Made by a program: the position numbers and the translations under genes
DNA from: SZUA-545 sp050297855
GTDB lineage: Bacteria > Campylobacterota > Campylobacteria > Campylobacterales > SZUA-545
Direction: 5' to 3'
DNA: 64,000 nucleotides
Assembly: GCA_050297855.1 (NCBI GenBank)
Contig: JBNKTC010000004.1
Coordinates: forward strand, 124,001-188,000
The notes under the pieces: model-generated
The model's database searches: none
What the model was told of the DNA's origin: nothing
Seen by the model: the letters and a program-made list of their open reading frames with translations, nothing else
Shown: positions 37,162 through 45,728 of the stretch, piece after piece
Layout: the number at the start of each line of letters is the position of its first letter
Position numbering within the stretch: the first letter of the stretch is position 1

Positions 37162-39174
37162 TTAGATGGTGATCTCTTTGATATCGGCAACCTCTTTAAA
37201 ACGGTTGTATATGGAGGCGATCAGCGATTTTCGGTTGAGGCGGACTTTTTCGTCTTCGGCGTTGACCATGACGTGGTCGAAGAAGGCGTCGAGCTCGGGC
37301 TTGAGGCTGGCGAGGGCTTCGAGCAGCTTGTCGTACTCCTGCTCGTCGATCCGCATAAACCGTTCGTAGAGCGCTTTTTCGTAGTCGGTCTCGAAGTGGG
37401 TCTCATCCAGGCTGAGGGTACTCATATCGAAGTCTTTGGTGATGTTGGCGACCCGCTTGAAGGTCGCCAGCAGGTTTTCAAAATCGTCCCGTTTGACGAA
37501 GGCGTCCAATACCCGGACCTTTTTATAGATGTTGGTCACATCGCCCTCGCCGGTGCTGAGGACCGCGTTGATGATGGAGGGGTTGACCTCGCGCATGATC
37601 TGGAATAGGCGGTCGTAGACGAACTTGACCAGCTGCTCTTTGTCGTAGTCGTTGTACTGTTTGGACATACGGATCAGGATCTTGCCGATATCCAGCGGGT
37701 ACTCCCGGTCGATGATGATACGCAGCACCCCGATGGCGGCGCGGCGCAGCCCGAAGGGGTCCTTGGAACCGGTCGGGATCTTGCCCGTACTGAAGAGCCC
37801 GATCAGGTTGTCGATCTTAGTCGAAAGGGCGACGATTGCGCCCACATCGCCCGTAGGCAGTTCGGAGCTTTCGCCCAGGGGCAGGTACTGCTCTTTGATC
37901 GCCAGGGCGACGTCTTTGTCTTCGTTCTGGGCCAGGGCGTAGTAGTACCCCATGACCCCCTGGAGCTCCGTAAACTCGTAGACCACTTCGGAGAGGAGGT
38001 CGTTTTTACTGAGCTGGACGGCATTGTAGACCTTGCCGTAGACCTCGTCGTCCAGGTCCAGGTGGCGCTGGAGTTCGGAGGCGATGGCGTGTTCACGGTA
38101 GGTCTTATCATGCAGGCTTCCCAGCCCTTCGGCGAACATGACGTTGGAGAGGCCGTCGGATGTGAGGCCCCGTTTCAGGTCGTTTTCGTAGAAGAAGAGG
38201 CCGTCTTCGAGGCGGGCTCTAAGGACCTTCTCGTTTCCGTCGACGATCAGCCTGCCGTCGTCTGCCAGGGAGTTGGCTACGACGATAAAGGCGTTGGTCA
38301 GCTTGCCGTTTTTATAGACCGGGAAGTAGCGCTGATGGGACTTCATGGAGGTGATGATCACCTCGTCCGGGAGCTTGAGGAACTTCTCGTCAAAGCTTCC
38401 CATAAAGGCTGTCGGGAATTCGGTGATGGCGATGACCTCGTCCAGCAGGTCGCGGTCGACTTCGATCGTGACACCCTCCTCGTTTTCGATCGTCTTGAAA
38501 TCCTCCAGGATCTTCGCTTCCCGTTTCGTTGCATCGGCAATGACGCCGCGCTTTTGCAGGAAGTCGAGGTAGTGTTCGGCCCCGGTGATCTTCTGCTTGG
38601 TGTAGCTGTGGGAGCGGTGGCCGAAGGTGTAATGGGAGGATTTGACCCCGAAGAGTTCCGCCGGGACGACGTCGTCGCCAAAGAGGGTGACCAGCCAGCG
38701 GATGGGCCGGATAAAGCTCTTGTCAAGGCTTCCCCAGCGCATGGTGCGGCCGAAGTTCAGCCCGTTTACGAATTTTTGCAGCATCTCGTCCAGCAGTTCG
38801 CTGCTCGGTTTTCCCTCTACCATTTTTTTGCAGTAGAGCACCTCTTTCCCCTTCTGCTCCGTCGTCTGCAGTGCATCCACCTCGACGCCCGCTTTTTTTG
38901 CAAAGCCCAGGGCCGCGTTGGTCGGTTTGCCGTCTTTGAAAGCGATGGAAACGGGGGCGCCGAAAAGCTCTTCTTCTTTGTCCGCCTGTTTTACGGGAAA
39001 GTCCGGGTGCCAGAAGATCAGGCGTCTCGGGGTGTAGTGGAACGTGACGTCGCAGGCCAGTTCGTACTCATTACAGATCGCCTCCCATTTGGATTGGATA
39101 TGGGGAAGTTCTTTAATCAGGGGTATCGCGGGAAGCTCCTCGACACCGATTTCGATCAGTAGTGGTTTATGCAT
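37162..39174 (-). CDS. glyS: Glycine--tRNA ligase beta subunit
   Basis: GlyS is the large subunit of the alpha2beta2 bacterial-type glycyl-tRNA synthetase; GlyQ (alpha) is not in this window. The 670-residue protein starts MHKPLLIEIGVEELPAIPLI and contains RPIRWLVTLFG, TSMKSHQRYFPVY, KLTNAFIVVANSLADD, the GLGSLHDKTYREHAIA segment and DPFGLRRAAIGVLRI, all diagnostic. It is flanked on both sides by intergenic spaces containing the same repeat words in inverted orientation. Confidence 0.97.
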   Translation of the reverse strand: MHKPLLIEIGVEELPAIPLIKELPHIQSKWEAICNEYELACDVTFHYTPRRLIFWHPDFPVKQADKEEELFGAPVSIAFKDGKPTNAALGFAKKAGVEVDALQTTEQKGKEVLYCKKMVEGKPSSELLDEMLQKFVNGLNFGRTMRWGSLDKSFIRPIRWLVTLFGDDVVPAELFGVKSSHYTFGHRSHSYTKQKITGAEHYLDFLQKRGVIADATKREAKILEDFKTIENEEGVTIEVDRDLLDEVIAITEFPTAFMGSFDEKFLKLPDEVIITSMKSHQRYFPVYKNGKLTNAFIVVANSLADDGRLIVDGNEKVLRARLEDGLFFYENDLKRGLTSDGLSNVMFAEGLGSLHDKTYREHAIASELQRHLDLDDEVYGKVYNAVQLSKNDLLSEVVYEFTELQGVMGYYYALAQNEDKDVALAIKEQYLPLGESSELPTGDVGAIVALSTKIDNLIGLFSTGKIPTGSKDPFGLRRAAIGVLRIIIDREYPLDIGKILIRMSKQYNDYDKEQLVKFVYDRLFQIMREVNPSIINAVLSTGEGDVTNIYKKVRVLDAFVKRDDFENLLATFKRVANITKDFDMSTLSLDETHFETDYEKALYERFMRIDEQEYDKLLEALASLKPELDAFFDHVMVNAEDEKVRLNRKSLIASIYNRFKEVADIKEITI

Positions 39175-39242
39175 AAAGTCTCACTTTTTTATACGCTAAA
39201 AGAGCGTGGAACTACGCAGCAACGCGAGGACCAAGCACTTTT

Positions 39243-39257
39243 AGCTACGCTTGCCGC
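39243..39257 (-). repeat. Dispersed repeat copy B upstream of glyS
   Basis: The minus strand reads GCGGCAAGCGTAGCT, identical to copy A at 37121-37135 except for one base. It continues with a GCTTGG word that is also present in copy A. The two copies therefore flank glyS in inverted orientation. Confidence 0.5.
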
Positions 39258-39272
39258 TAGGGCACTAAAGCT

Positions 39273-39289
39273 TGCTGCAAAGTGCAGCA
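39273..39289 (+). repeat. Perfect hairpin TGCTGCA / TGCAGCA
   Basis: TGCTGCA (39273-39279), loop AAG, TGCAGCA (39283-39289) form a 7-bp stem within the same repeat-bearing intergenic region. No T-run follows on either strand. Confidence 0.4.
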
Positions 39290-39426
39290 GAAGTAGATAA
39301 GCGTTTTACCTCAAATTTTTATGCAATCATAGCCAGTTTCCATTTAAGCAAGGTGTGCCTGCGGCGATCTCAAAAAAAGAATATGCTAAGATTATCGCAG
39401 TTTTTCGCAAGTAATGAGGATTTGGA

Positions 39427-40266
39427 ATGACAGAACAAGAGGTCGAGCAGCGGGTCATCGCGTTTTTGGACCATTTTTTTGAAGACGAGACGATCGTTGC
39501 CGAACACGAATTGAACTTCCTGGATGAAAACGGATTGCAAAAACCGGAGATCGACTATCTGAAGATGCGTCAGTTTATTATCACCGCGTTCAACAACCTC
39601 AAGGAGATGGACCTGACCATTTCCGAGGGGCTGGTGGGTAAGATGTACAAGGATATCACGATACTCGTCAACTTCTACCAGGAGTATCTCAAAAAGATCA
39701 AGATCTCCAACCTCGTCTACCAGCGCGATTTTCTTCCCAGCGTCGAAGAGTACAGGCACCTCAATGATGACAAGACCCTGACCGAAGCCAAGATCAACCA
39801 GTATAAACACATCTCCGTCGCCACCGAACGGGAGCTGGAAGAGATCCAGATTTCGGGTGTGAAGGTGGAGGAGAAAAAGATCAAGCTGCTGCGCCGGCGG
39901 AATGTGGATGCCCTCTACAACCTGGAAAAATCCAAGGAGCACCTTAAGGAGGTGGCGGTGGAGCTGAACGAGCTGGAGGAGTCGATGAAGAGCCAGTTCT
40001 TCGAGCAGTTCGAGGTCTATTGCGACGATTATAAGAGTGCCTTTGAAGAGGTGATCAACACCAAGCTCTTTTATTTCGAGAAGATCCTCTGGCAGCACGC
40101 CGAGCAGTCCAGCGGGGTACGAAAATTCTTCGACAGCGCGGGGATCACGGGAAGCTACAGCACCAAGACCTACCTCAACTACTACCTGCGCAACATCGAT
40201 ATTGAAAAATCAAAAAGCAACGACTGGCACCGTTACCTGCACAGTCTGCTGAAAGTGCTTGACTGA
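39427..40266 (+). CDS. Uncharacterised helical protein upstream of a cyclic-nucleotide-binding protein
   Basis: This 279-residue protein is mostly charged helix with probable coiled coils (about 125-205; ATERELEEIQ, NVDALYNLEKSKEHLKEVAV). Near the C-terminus it has a stretch KLFYFEKILWQHAEQSSGVR. No signal peptide or membrane span is seen. It overlaps the next gene by one base (TGATGG junction), so its function is probably linked to the cyclic-nucleotide-binding protein. It heads a six-gene operon. I do not recognise the family. Confidence 0.72.
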   Translation: MTEQEVEQRVIAFLDHFFEDETIVAEHELNFLDENGLQKPEIDYLKMRQFIITAFNNLKEMDLTISEGLVGKMYKDITILVNFYQEYLKKIKISNLVYQRDFLPSVEEYRHLNDDKTLTEAKINQYKHISVATERELEEIQISGVKVEEKKIKLLRRRNVDALYNLEKSKEHLKEVAVELNELEESMKSQFFEQFEVYCDDYKSAFEEVINTKLFYFEKILWQHAEQSSGVRKFFDSAGITGSYSTKTYLNYYLRNIDIEKSKSNDWHRYLHSLLKVLD

Positions 40267-40823
40267 TGGCTCTTAGTTTCAGTTTTACGACCTATACCGC
40301 GAGTGAAGTGAAGGAGATGCTGGATGCAGCCAGCCGCACTACCCGTGACATCAAACCCAACAAGATCACCGCTGCCCAGAAAAAGCTGCTGGAGGTAAGC
40401 AAGTATATCTACCTTTTCAGCGGGATCAACAAAGACGATATCATCAAGATCACCAACGACGTCAAGTTTATGGAGTTTGCCAGCGGGGAGGTGGCTTTCG
40501 AACAGGGCGAGAAATCGGATGAAGTCTACTTCCTTCTGCGGGGCGAACTGGCCGTGGAGGTGGAAAAGGACGGAGGCTACAAAGCCGTGGCCCACATCAA
40601 GCCGATGCAGCTTTTCGGCGAGATGGCCTTTGTCTCCAAAAAACCCAGAAGCGCGCGGATCAAGTCGATCGACCCCAAGAGTACGGTGATCAAGTTCGTT
40701 GTCGATGATGACGCCTACGAACCGGCGACCTGCTTCGCTTTTATGAAACTCTACAAAAACATCTCCACGATCGTGGCGGAGAAGCTTGAAGCTTCCAACG
40801 AGGTCCTGGTCAACAACACCTGA
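40266..40823 (+). CDS. Cyclic nucleotide-binding domain protein
   Basis: This 185-residue protein has an N-terminal helical region (about 1-55) and one cNMP-binding domain (about 58-160). The phosphate-binding cassette LFGEMAFVSKKPRSARI keeps the Gly-Glu and Arg-Ser-Ala positions needed to hold a cyclic nucleotide. There is no DNA-binding helix-turn-helix like that of CRP, so it is more likely an allosteric or adaptor protein acting with the preceding gene product. No cyclase is encoded nearby. Confidence 0.85.
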   Translation: MALSFSFTTYTASEVKEMLDAASRTTRDIKPNKITAAQKKLLEVSKYIYLFSGINKDDIIKITNDVKFMEFASGEVAFEQGEKSDEVYFLLRGELAVEVEKDGGYKAVAHIKPMQLFGEMAFVSKKPRSARIKSIDPKSTVIKFVVDDDAYEPATCFAFMKLYKNISTIVAEKLEASNEVLVNNT

Positions 40824-40825
40824 AG

Positions 40826-41323
40826 ATGCGGCTGTTTATCGGGTGTTTTATCCGGATCCGGGGCTATGATGCGCTTAAAGCGGCGTATGCCTCTGCTTAC
40901 AAGGGGCGGTGGATCCCCGCAGGCAATCTCCATATCACCTTCCGTTTCCTGGGGGAGGTCGATGACGTCAGTTCTGTTGTCGCTTCCCTGGAGGGGCTTG
41001 AATTTCCCCGTCGGAAACGGATAGAATGCAAGGGATTGGAGATGTTCGGAGAGAAGATCCTCTACGCTTCGTGCGATGATCCCGAGCTGGGCCGGGTCGC
41101 CGATGCGATTGATATGCGTCTGGCCGGCAGCTTCGGACGGGAGAAGCCGTTTATTCCCCACGTGACCCTGATGCGGGTCCAGGAGATATCCGAAGATGCC
41201 GGTTTTTCTATGCCCGCACCCCTTCCCGACGGGGTCACCCTGGAAGGGGAGCTCAAGGTACAGCTGATCCACAGCGAATCGGGGCAGCGGGGCGTCTACT
41301 ACCATGTGCTAAAGGAGTTCTGA
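40826..41323 (+). CDS. thpR: RNA 2',3'-cyclic phosphodiesterase
   Basis: This 165-residue 2H phosphoesterase has both catalytic tetrads, LHITFRF and PHVTLMR (HxTx motifs), and the N-terminal MRLFIGCFI typical of ThpR (LigT-like), which opens 2',3'-cyclic phosphates on RNA. It follows the CNBD gene by 2 bases and overlaps the next by one. Whether it could act on cyclic nucleotides bound by its neighbour is unknown. Confidence 0.88.
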   Translation: MRLFIGCFIRIRGYDALKAAYASAYKGRWIPAGNLHITFRFLGEVDDVSSVVASLEGLEFPRRKRIECKGLEMFGEKILYASCDDPELGRVADAIDMRLAGSFGREKPFIPHVTLMRVQEISEDAGFSMPAPLPDGVTLEGELKVQLIHSESGQRGVYYHVLKEF

Positions 41324-41529
41324 TGGCGAAGTGGCTGATTCTCGGCGGCGCGGTGTTGGTCGTGATCGGACTTTTGATGCTGCTGCTTGAGAAACTGGGC
41401 ATTCCACTGGGGCGTCTGCCCGGGGATATCCGCTGGGAAGGGGAGAGGGGGACGTTTTTCTTTCCCGTGACTTCCGCGATCATTCTTAGCATTGTGCTCT
41501 CTTTGGTGTTGATGTTTGTTAAAAGGTGA
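41323..41529 (+). CDS. DUF2905 small membrane protein
   Basis: This 68-residue protein has two transmembrane helices around the hallmark LGRLPGDIRWEG loop of DUF2905 (ILGGAVLVVIGLLMLLLEKL before, AIILSIVLSLVLMFV after). The family is widespread and has no known function. It overlaps thpR by one base (TGATG) and is followed by yjbQ. Confidence 0.88.
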   Translation: MAKWLILGGAVLVVIGLLMLLLEKLGIPLGRLPGDIRWEGERGTFFFPVTSAIILSIVLSLVLMFVKR

Positions 41530-41533
41530 TACG

Positions 41534-41953
41534 ATGATCATGCTGCAGTACGAGTTTACTCTTTCAAAAAGGCCGCGGGGGTTCCACCTGGTCACGGACG
41601 AGATCGAAAGGCAGCTGGAAGGGATCGGCCAGGTCAAAGCGGGGCTGGCCCATCTTTTCCTCAAACACACCAGCGCCTCCCTCTCCATCAACGAAAACGC
41701 CGATCCCACGGTAAGAAAGGATATGGAGCGTTTTTTCACCGACCTGGCCGATAACAAACCCTACTATATCCACACCTACGAAGGGACAGACGATATGCCC
41801 GCCCATATCAAAAACAGCCTCATCGGGACCGCCCTGACGATCCCGGTGACGGACGGCCGGCTGAACCTTGGGACCTGGCAGGGGATCTACCTGAACGAGC
41901 ACCGCGATTTTGCCTCAGCCCGGACGGTCGTCGTAACGGTCCAGGGGGTGTGA
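41534..41953 (+). CDS. yjbQ: YjbQ/UPF0047 family protein
   Basis: This 139-residue protein has the complete UPF0047 signature: KRPRGFHLVTDEI, GLAHLFLKHTSASLSINENA, the acidic DPTVRKDMERFF, DDMPAHIKNSLIG and LGTWQGIYLNEHR. Weak thiamine-phosphate synthase activity has been reported for the family, but the main role is unclear. ATG 41534 follows AAAAGGTGA; a codon at 41516 inside the previous gene is less likely. The distant thiE-like gene at 35363 makes a thiamine link worth noting. Confidence 0.9.
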   Translation: MIMLQYEFTLSKRPRGFHLVTDEIERQLEGIGQVKAGLAHLFLKHTSASLSINENADPTVRKDMERFFTDLADNKPYYIHTYEGTDDMPAHIKNSLIGTALTIPVTDGRLNLGTWQGIYLNEHRDFASARTVVVTVQGV

Positions 41954-41954
41954 C

Positions 41955-42560
41955 GTGGACAAGGCACTTCTGATCGCCCAGCTGAGAGATCGGGGTGCCC
42001 TGCGGAGTCCGCTACTGATACGCTGTTTTGAGAGGATCGACCGCAAGGATTTCGTTCCGGAAGAGGAGCGGGGGGCGGCGTACGGGGATTTTCCCCTTCC
42101 CATCGGACTTGGTCAGACGATCTCCCAGCCCTATACGGTCGCTTTTATGCTGGAGCTGTTGGGGGTCGAAGCGGGGGAGCGGGTGCTTGATATCGGCAGC
42201 GGGTCGGGCTGGACAACGGCCCTTCTGGCCTGTGCGGTGGGTCCCTCCGGGTCCGTAACGGGGCTGGAACGGCTGGAGGATCTGGTCCGGTTCGGGAACA
42301 AAAACCTGGCAAAATATGACTTTCCCCGGGCCGAGATCCTTCAGGCGGGAGCGGAGCTTGGCATCCCGGGTCGACGGTTTGACCGAATCCTGGTCTCCGC
42401 CTCGGCGGCCCGCTTTCCCAGGGAGCTGATCGATCAGCTCCTTCCGGGGGGTGTCCTGGTCATTCCCGTCGGCCACTCCATCTTCCGGGTCGAAAAACGG
42501 GAGGGGGGCGAAGCGGTCTACGACGAATACCCCGGTTTTATCTTTGTCCCGCTGATCTAA
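41955..42560 (+). CDS. pcm: Protein-L-isoaspartate O-methyltransferase
   Basis: Pcm repairs isoaspartyl damage in ageing proteins. The 201-residue protein has the family signature FVPEEERGAAYGDFPLPIGL followed by GQTISQPYTVAFM, and the SAM site VLDIGSGSGWTTALLA. The start is GTG 41955, one base after the previous stop. It is the last gene of the operon, and its TAA overlaps the stop of the convergent CHAD gene by four bases. Confidence 0.92.
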   Translation: MDKALLIAQLRDRGALRSPLLIRCFERIDRKDFVPEEERGAAYGDFPLPIGLGQTISQPYTVAFMLELLGVEAGERVLDIGSGSGWTTALLACAVGPSGSVTGLERLEDLVRFGNKNLAKYDFPRAEILQAGAELGIPGRRFDRILVSASAARFPRELIDQLLPGGVLVIPVGHSIFRVEKREGGEAVYDEYPGFIFVPLI

Positions 42561-43450
42561 AAGAACTTCTCCAGGCTTTTTTTAAACCGCTTGTCCGTAA
42601 ACTTCTCAATCGACCTGAAGACCTTTTTCCGGCTCTTCTTCTCCTCGTTTTTAAGGATCACCAGCAGCAACCGTGCCGCTTCATCGTCCGTGTGCATATC
42701 CTCCTGGACCCGGCCGATCTGGATATGGATATCATGAAGCCGTCCCAGACGTGTCTGGAAGGATTTGAGTCTTTTGGAGACCTTGGTGTAGGATCCGGGT
42801 TCAAAGAGGTGGGCGAAGGTGTCCACAAGGTAGCGCAGCTTTTTGACCGAAAGCCGGAGTTTGTGGAACGCCTTCGGGCCCTCTTTGGGAGAGAGTGCTT
42901 TCGCTTCGCTTCTGATGGCATCGTAACGCTGGGCGAGTAGGTTTTTTAGGACCTTGTCGATGGGGTTCTGGCTGCAGCTGCTGTAGAACTTGTCCTCCTT
43001 GGTCAGGTCGTTGACGACCGAGAGCATGCTGACGTATTCGGGGCTTTTGACAAAGGATTTGACCCCGTCAAAACTCCTGTCACGCTCTTTTTTCAGCCGT
43101 TTTTCCACTGACTTGAGGCTCTTTTTGTGTTTGGACTGTAGCATGGCGCGGTAGGCGTCCATATTGTCCAAAAAGACGTCCATATCGCGCAGTTCGTTGG
43201 TGGGGTCGATCATCGATTTGAGTTCGAGTTTGAGCAGTCCGTGGATGTCCCGGTCCATGCAGTTGGCGAACTCATGGAGGATGGAGTGCATCTTGCGCAG
43301 CGCTACGCGGTACTGGTGCAGCTCCTCGTCGTCGTTTTGGGTCAGGACGGCGGGGACGCGGGATTTTGCCTCGTAGATCAGTTCGATAAAGAGAGCCTGG
43401 AGGACTTTGCTGGTGGTGGTTTCACTGCGATAATCGGCGATGCTGTTCAA
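42557..43450 (-). CDS. CHAD domain protein
   Basis: This 297-residue helical protein is a single CHAD domain with its two conserved basic repeats, LHQYRVALRKMHSILHEF (N-terminal half) and FHKLRLSVKKLRYLVDTFA (C-terminal half). CHAD domains bind inorganic polyphosphate through these His, Arg and Lys faces. The protein is cytosolic. A TATAAT at 43490-43485 on the minus strand is its promoter. Neither a CYTH domain nor a polyphosphate kinase is adjacent. Confidence 0.9.
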   Translation of the reverse strand: MNSIADYRSETTTSKVLQALFIELIYEAKSRVPAVLTQNDDEELHQYRVALRKMHSILHEFANCMDRDIHGLLKLELKSMIDPTNELRDMDVFLDNMDAYRAMLQSKHKKSLKSVEKRLKKERDRSFDGVKSFVKSPEYVSMLSVVNDLTKEDKFYSSCSQNPIDKVLKNLLAQRYDAIRSEAKALSPKEGPKAFHKLRLSVKKLRYLVDTFAHLFEPGSYTKVSKRLKSFQTRLGRLHDIHIQIGRVQEDMHTDDEAARLLLVILKNEEKKSRKKVFRSIEKFTDKRFKKSLEKFF

Positions 43451-43472
43451 CGGACTTTACCTAAGAGTAGAA

Positions 43473-43490
43473 TATAATTAGCGCATTATA
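43473..43490. promoter_or_regulatory. Overlapping divergent -10 elements
   Basis: TATAAT on the plus strand at 43473-43478 serves the flavoprotein gene (start 43514). TATAAT on the minus strand at 43490-43485 serves the CHAD gene (start 43450). The two promoters face away from each other within 20 bp and must compete for polymerase. Confidence 0.5.
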
Positions 43491-43513
43491 TAGAAATCAA
43501 ACTAAGTTGGTGG

Positions 43514-44743
43514 ATGCAGAGTAGAAAAAAGATTGCGATTATCGGGGCCGGTGCGGCGGGACTGGTGGCGGCCGTCACCGCCGCGAGGGCCGGCGGTGAT
43601 GTGACGGTATACGAGAAACACCCCCGGGCGGGGAAGAAGATCCTGGCAACGGGGAACGGACGCTGCAACGTCAGCAATACCGACCTCTCCCTGACGCATT
43701 ATCACGGGAAAAACCCGGAGTTTGCCCGGTTTGCCCTGGAGTCTTTCGGGTTCGAGGCATGCCGCGGGTTTTTCGAGGGGCTGGGACTGCTCTACAAGAT
43801 CGCCCCCAACGGCCGGGCCTACCCCTTTTCCCTCCAGGCTTCCAGTGTCGTGGAGATCCTGATGTACGAACTGGAGTCTCTGGGGGTGAGGGTACTGTTC
43901 GAATCCCCGGTGGAGGCGGTCACTCCCTCAAAACAGGGTCTCAATATAAAAGCCGGTACATCGGGTGGCAGCTTTGATGCCGTTTTAGTCGCTGCCGGCG
44001 GGAAGGCGGCCCCGGGCCTCTCTTCGGACGGGGAGGGGTATGCGCTGGTCTCTCCGCTGGGCCACAGGACGGCGACCCCGTTTCCCTCCCTCGTGCAGCT
44101 GAAGCTGGATGCCCCGTTTTTAAAAAAGCTTAGCGGGGTGAAGGTCGAAGGAAAGGTGAGCCTGCTGGATGCCAAAGGCAGTGTCATCCAGGAGGGGGAA
44201 GGGGATGTGCTCTTTACCGATTACGGTATCTCGGGCAATGCGGTCCTGGATATCAGCCGTCTGGCAGCACGGAAGCTTCTGGATGGCGAAACGGTGAAAG
44301 TATCGGTGGACGCTTTCCCGGCGATGGAGGCCAAAGCGCTGGATGACCTGCTTCAGAAACGTTTTGCCCTTCAGCCCAAAAAAGAGGGGATCGCCAGCCT
44401 CGTGGGGCTGGTGAACAAAAAGCTGGCGGGGGTCCTGATCGACCGGACGGAGATCCCGCGGGATAAAAACGTCGCCAACTACAGCAAGCAGGAGCGCAAA
44501 GCCCTCGTAAAACTGATGAAGGAGTGGGAGTTCCGGGTCACCGGGACCCAGGACTGGAAGCGGGCCGAGGTGACGGCCGGGGGGATCGAGACGGCGGACG
44601 TGGATCCGACGACGATGGAGTCCCGATTGTGCAAAGGGCTCTATTTTGCCGGGGAGGTGCTGGACATCGACGGCGACTGCGGCGGGTATAACCTCCACTG
44701 GGCCTGGGCCAGCGGGTATCTTGCGGGAAGGAGTATGGTATGA
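43514..44743 (+). CDS. HI0933/YhiN-family flavoprotein oxidoreductase
   Basis: This 409-residue protein opens with the FAD-binding IAIIGAGAAGLVAAVTAARA and the family signature AGKKILATGNGRCNVSN. The C-terminal GLYFAGEVLDIDGDCGGYNL is equally diagnostic. Members bind FAD and are predicted oxidoreductases of unknown substrate. It has a TATAAT promoter. The downstream gene starts 4 bases before its stop, so the two are co-translated. Confidence 0.92.
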   Translation: MQSRKKIAIIGAGAAGLVAAVTAARAGGDVTVYEKHPRAGKKILATGNGRCNVSNTDLSLTHYHGKNPEFARFALESFGFEACRGFFEGLGLLYKIAPNGRAYPFSLQASSVVEILMYELESLGVRVLFESPVEAVTPSKQGLNIKAGTSGGSFDAVLVAAGGKAAPGLSSDGEGYALVSPLGHRTATPFPSLVQLKLDAPFLKKLSGVKVEGKVSLLDAKGSVIQEGEGDVLFTDYGISGNAVLDISRLAARKLLDGETVKVSVDAFPAMEAKALDDLLQKRFALQPKKEGIASLVGLVNKKLAGVLIDRTEIPRDKNVANYSKQERKALVKLMKEWEFRVTGTQDWKRAEVTAGGIETADVDPTTMESRLCKGLYFAGEVLDIDGDCGGYNLHWAWASGYLAGRSMV

Positions 44744-45720
44744 GACGAATCACGACTGCAGTGCTTTCGGTATTGCTGGTGATGCTGCCGGTATGGGCCG
44801 CCGAGGTCAAGAAGGCGGAGACGGCAGGCTCCCTGGACGAGATACAGAAAAAGTATCCCGGGGCGAAACTGAAGACGATGTCGCTGGAGGAGTACGGGCT
44901 CATGAAGGCACTTTATGATGATATGGGAAAACCCTATCCGGGGACGGAGCGGGTAAGCTCCTATGAGGACAACCGAAGCGTTGAATCTTCGGAGTCCAAT
45001 ACATCCGAGAAGACGGTGGCATCCCAAGAGGACAATGCCAGCGAGTCTGATGAGACGGCCGGAGAACGCCCAGAGCGCCTTGAAAAGAGCGCCCATGTGG
45101 GAGTTCAGCATGTCCACCTCGACCTTCCCGATATCGACGGCAGCGGGGATTCCGCCCTGGTAGTGCTGGTGGTCATCGGGGTGATCGTCGTGGCGGTGCT
45201 GGTCGTCTATGCGGGGAAATACCTCTACGACGTGGCGACATCCAATAAGAAGTATGACTACTGGATGGATATGGGGTGGACCTACACCTACTTCTCCAGC
45301 GAGGCGACCTATAATGCCGGGAGCATGAGCGGGGTGAAATTCTCCACCGGCTTTAAAGACGGCTCGGCAAAGATCGGGATGAGCGCGGAGGCCGGTGCCT
45401 TTGCATTCAAACTCGACGGTGCGAAGGAGTTCAGCTGGGTCGAGTACGGCGGATCTTATGCCATGGCCGGTCCGCATGTACGTTTTGAAAGCGGGCCGAA
45501 TACCTATGTCTATCTCGAACTCCTGGGCGGGAAGAGCAGCCACGAGTCGGTCGATACCCTGGCGCTGGGACGCTTCGGGATCCAGGCCCTCATCGGACGG
45601 GTGACTGCCGGGATCAATATCGGGGCGATCTACATGGGACTGGAAGATGCTGAAGGGATCGCGAAAGATGCGGATAATTACGAGACGACGACCGGTTTTG
45701 AGATCGGGTACAGTTTTTAG
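44740..45720 (+). CDS. Exported protein with internal membrane span and beta-rich C-terminus
   Basis: This 326-residue protein has a signal peptide (TTAVLSVLLVMLPVWAAE) and an acidic Ser/Glu-rich stretch (about 70-125). One strong hydrophobic span follows (about 143-165: ALVVLVVIGVIVVAVLVVYAG), then a 160-residue beta-rich domain (SGVKFSTGFKDGSAKIGMSA, VYLELLGGKSS) ending in FEIGYSF. The end looks like an outer-membrane barrel strand, but an internal span before a barrel is unusual. No family is recognised. It is co-translated with the flavoprotein gene. Confidence 0.6.
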   Translation: MRRITTAVLSVLLVMLPVWAAEVKKAETAGSLDEIQKKYPGAKLKTMSLEEYGLMKALYDDMGKPYPGTERVSSYEDNRSVESSESNTSEKTVASQEDNASESDETAGERPERLEKSAHVGVQHVHLDLPDIDGSGDSALVVLVVIGVIVVAVLVVYAGKYLYDVATSNKKYDYWMDMGWTYTYFSSEATYNAGSMSGVKFSTGFKDGSAKIGMSAEAGAFAFKLDGAKEFSWVEYGGSYAMAGPHVRFESGPNTYVYLELLGGKSSHESVDTLALGRFGIQALIGRVTAGINIGAIYMGLEDAEGIAKDADNYETTTGFEIGYSF

Positions 45721-45728
45721 GAGACGTG

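Larger units (their letters stand above)
39175..39426. other. Intergenic region upstream of glyS
   Basis: These 252 bases separate divergent genes. They contain repeat copy B, a hairpin, and possible promoters: GTATAAAAAAG reading toward glyS and TATGCTAAGAT (39382-39392) reading toward the 39427 gene. No coding potential is apparent. Confidence 0.55.

Noticed and set aside
36921..37190. Minus-strand open frame of 89 codons between atpB and glyS.
   Set aside because: It covers the atpB promoter and a repeat, overlaps glyS, and its Pro/Arg-rich product looks non-coding.
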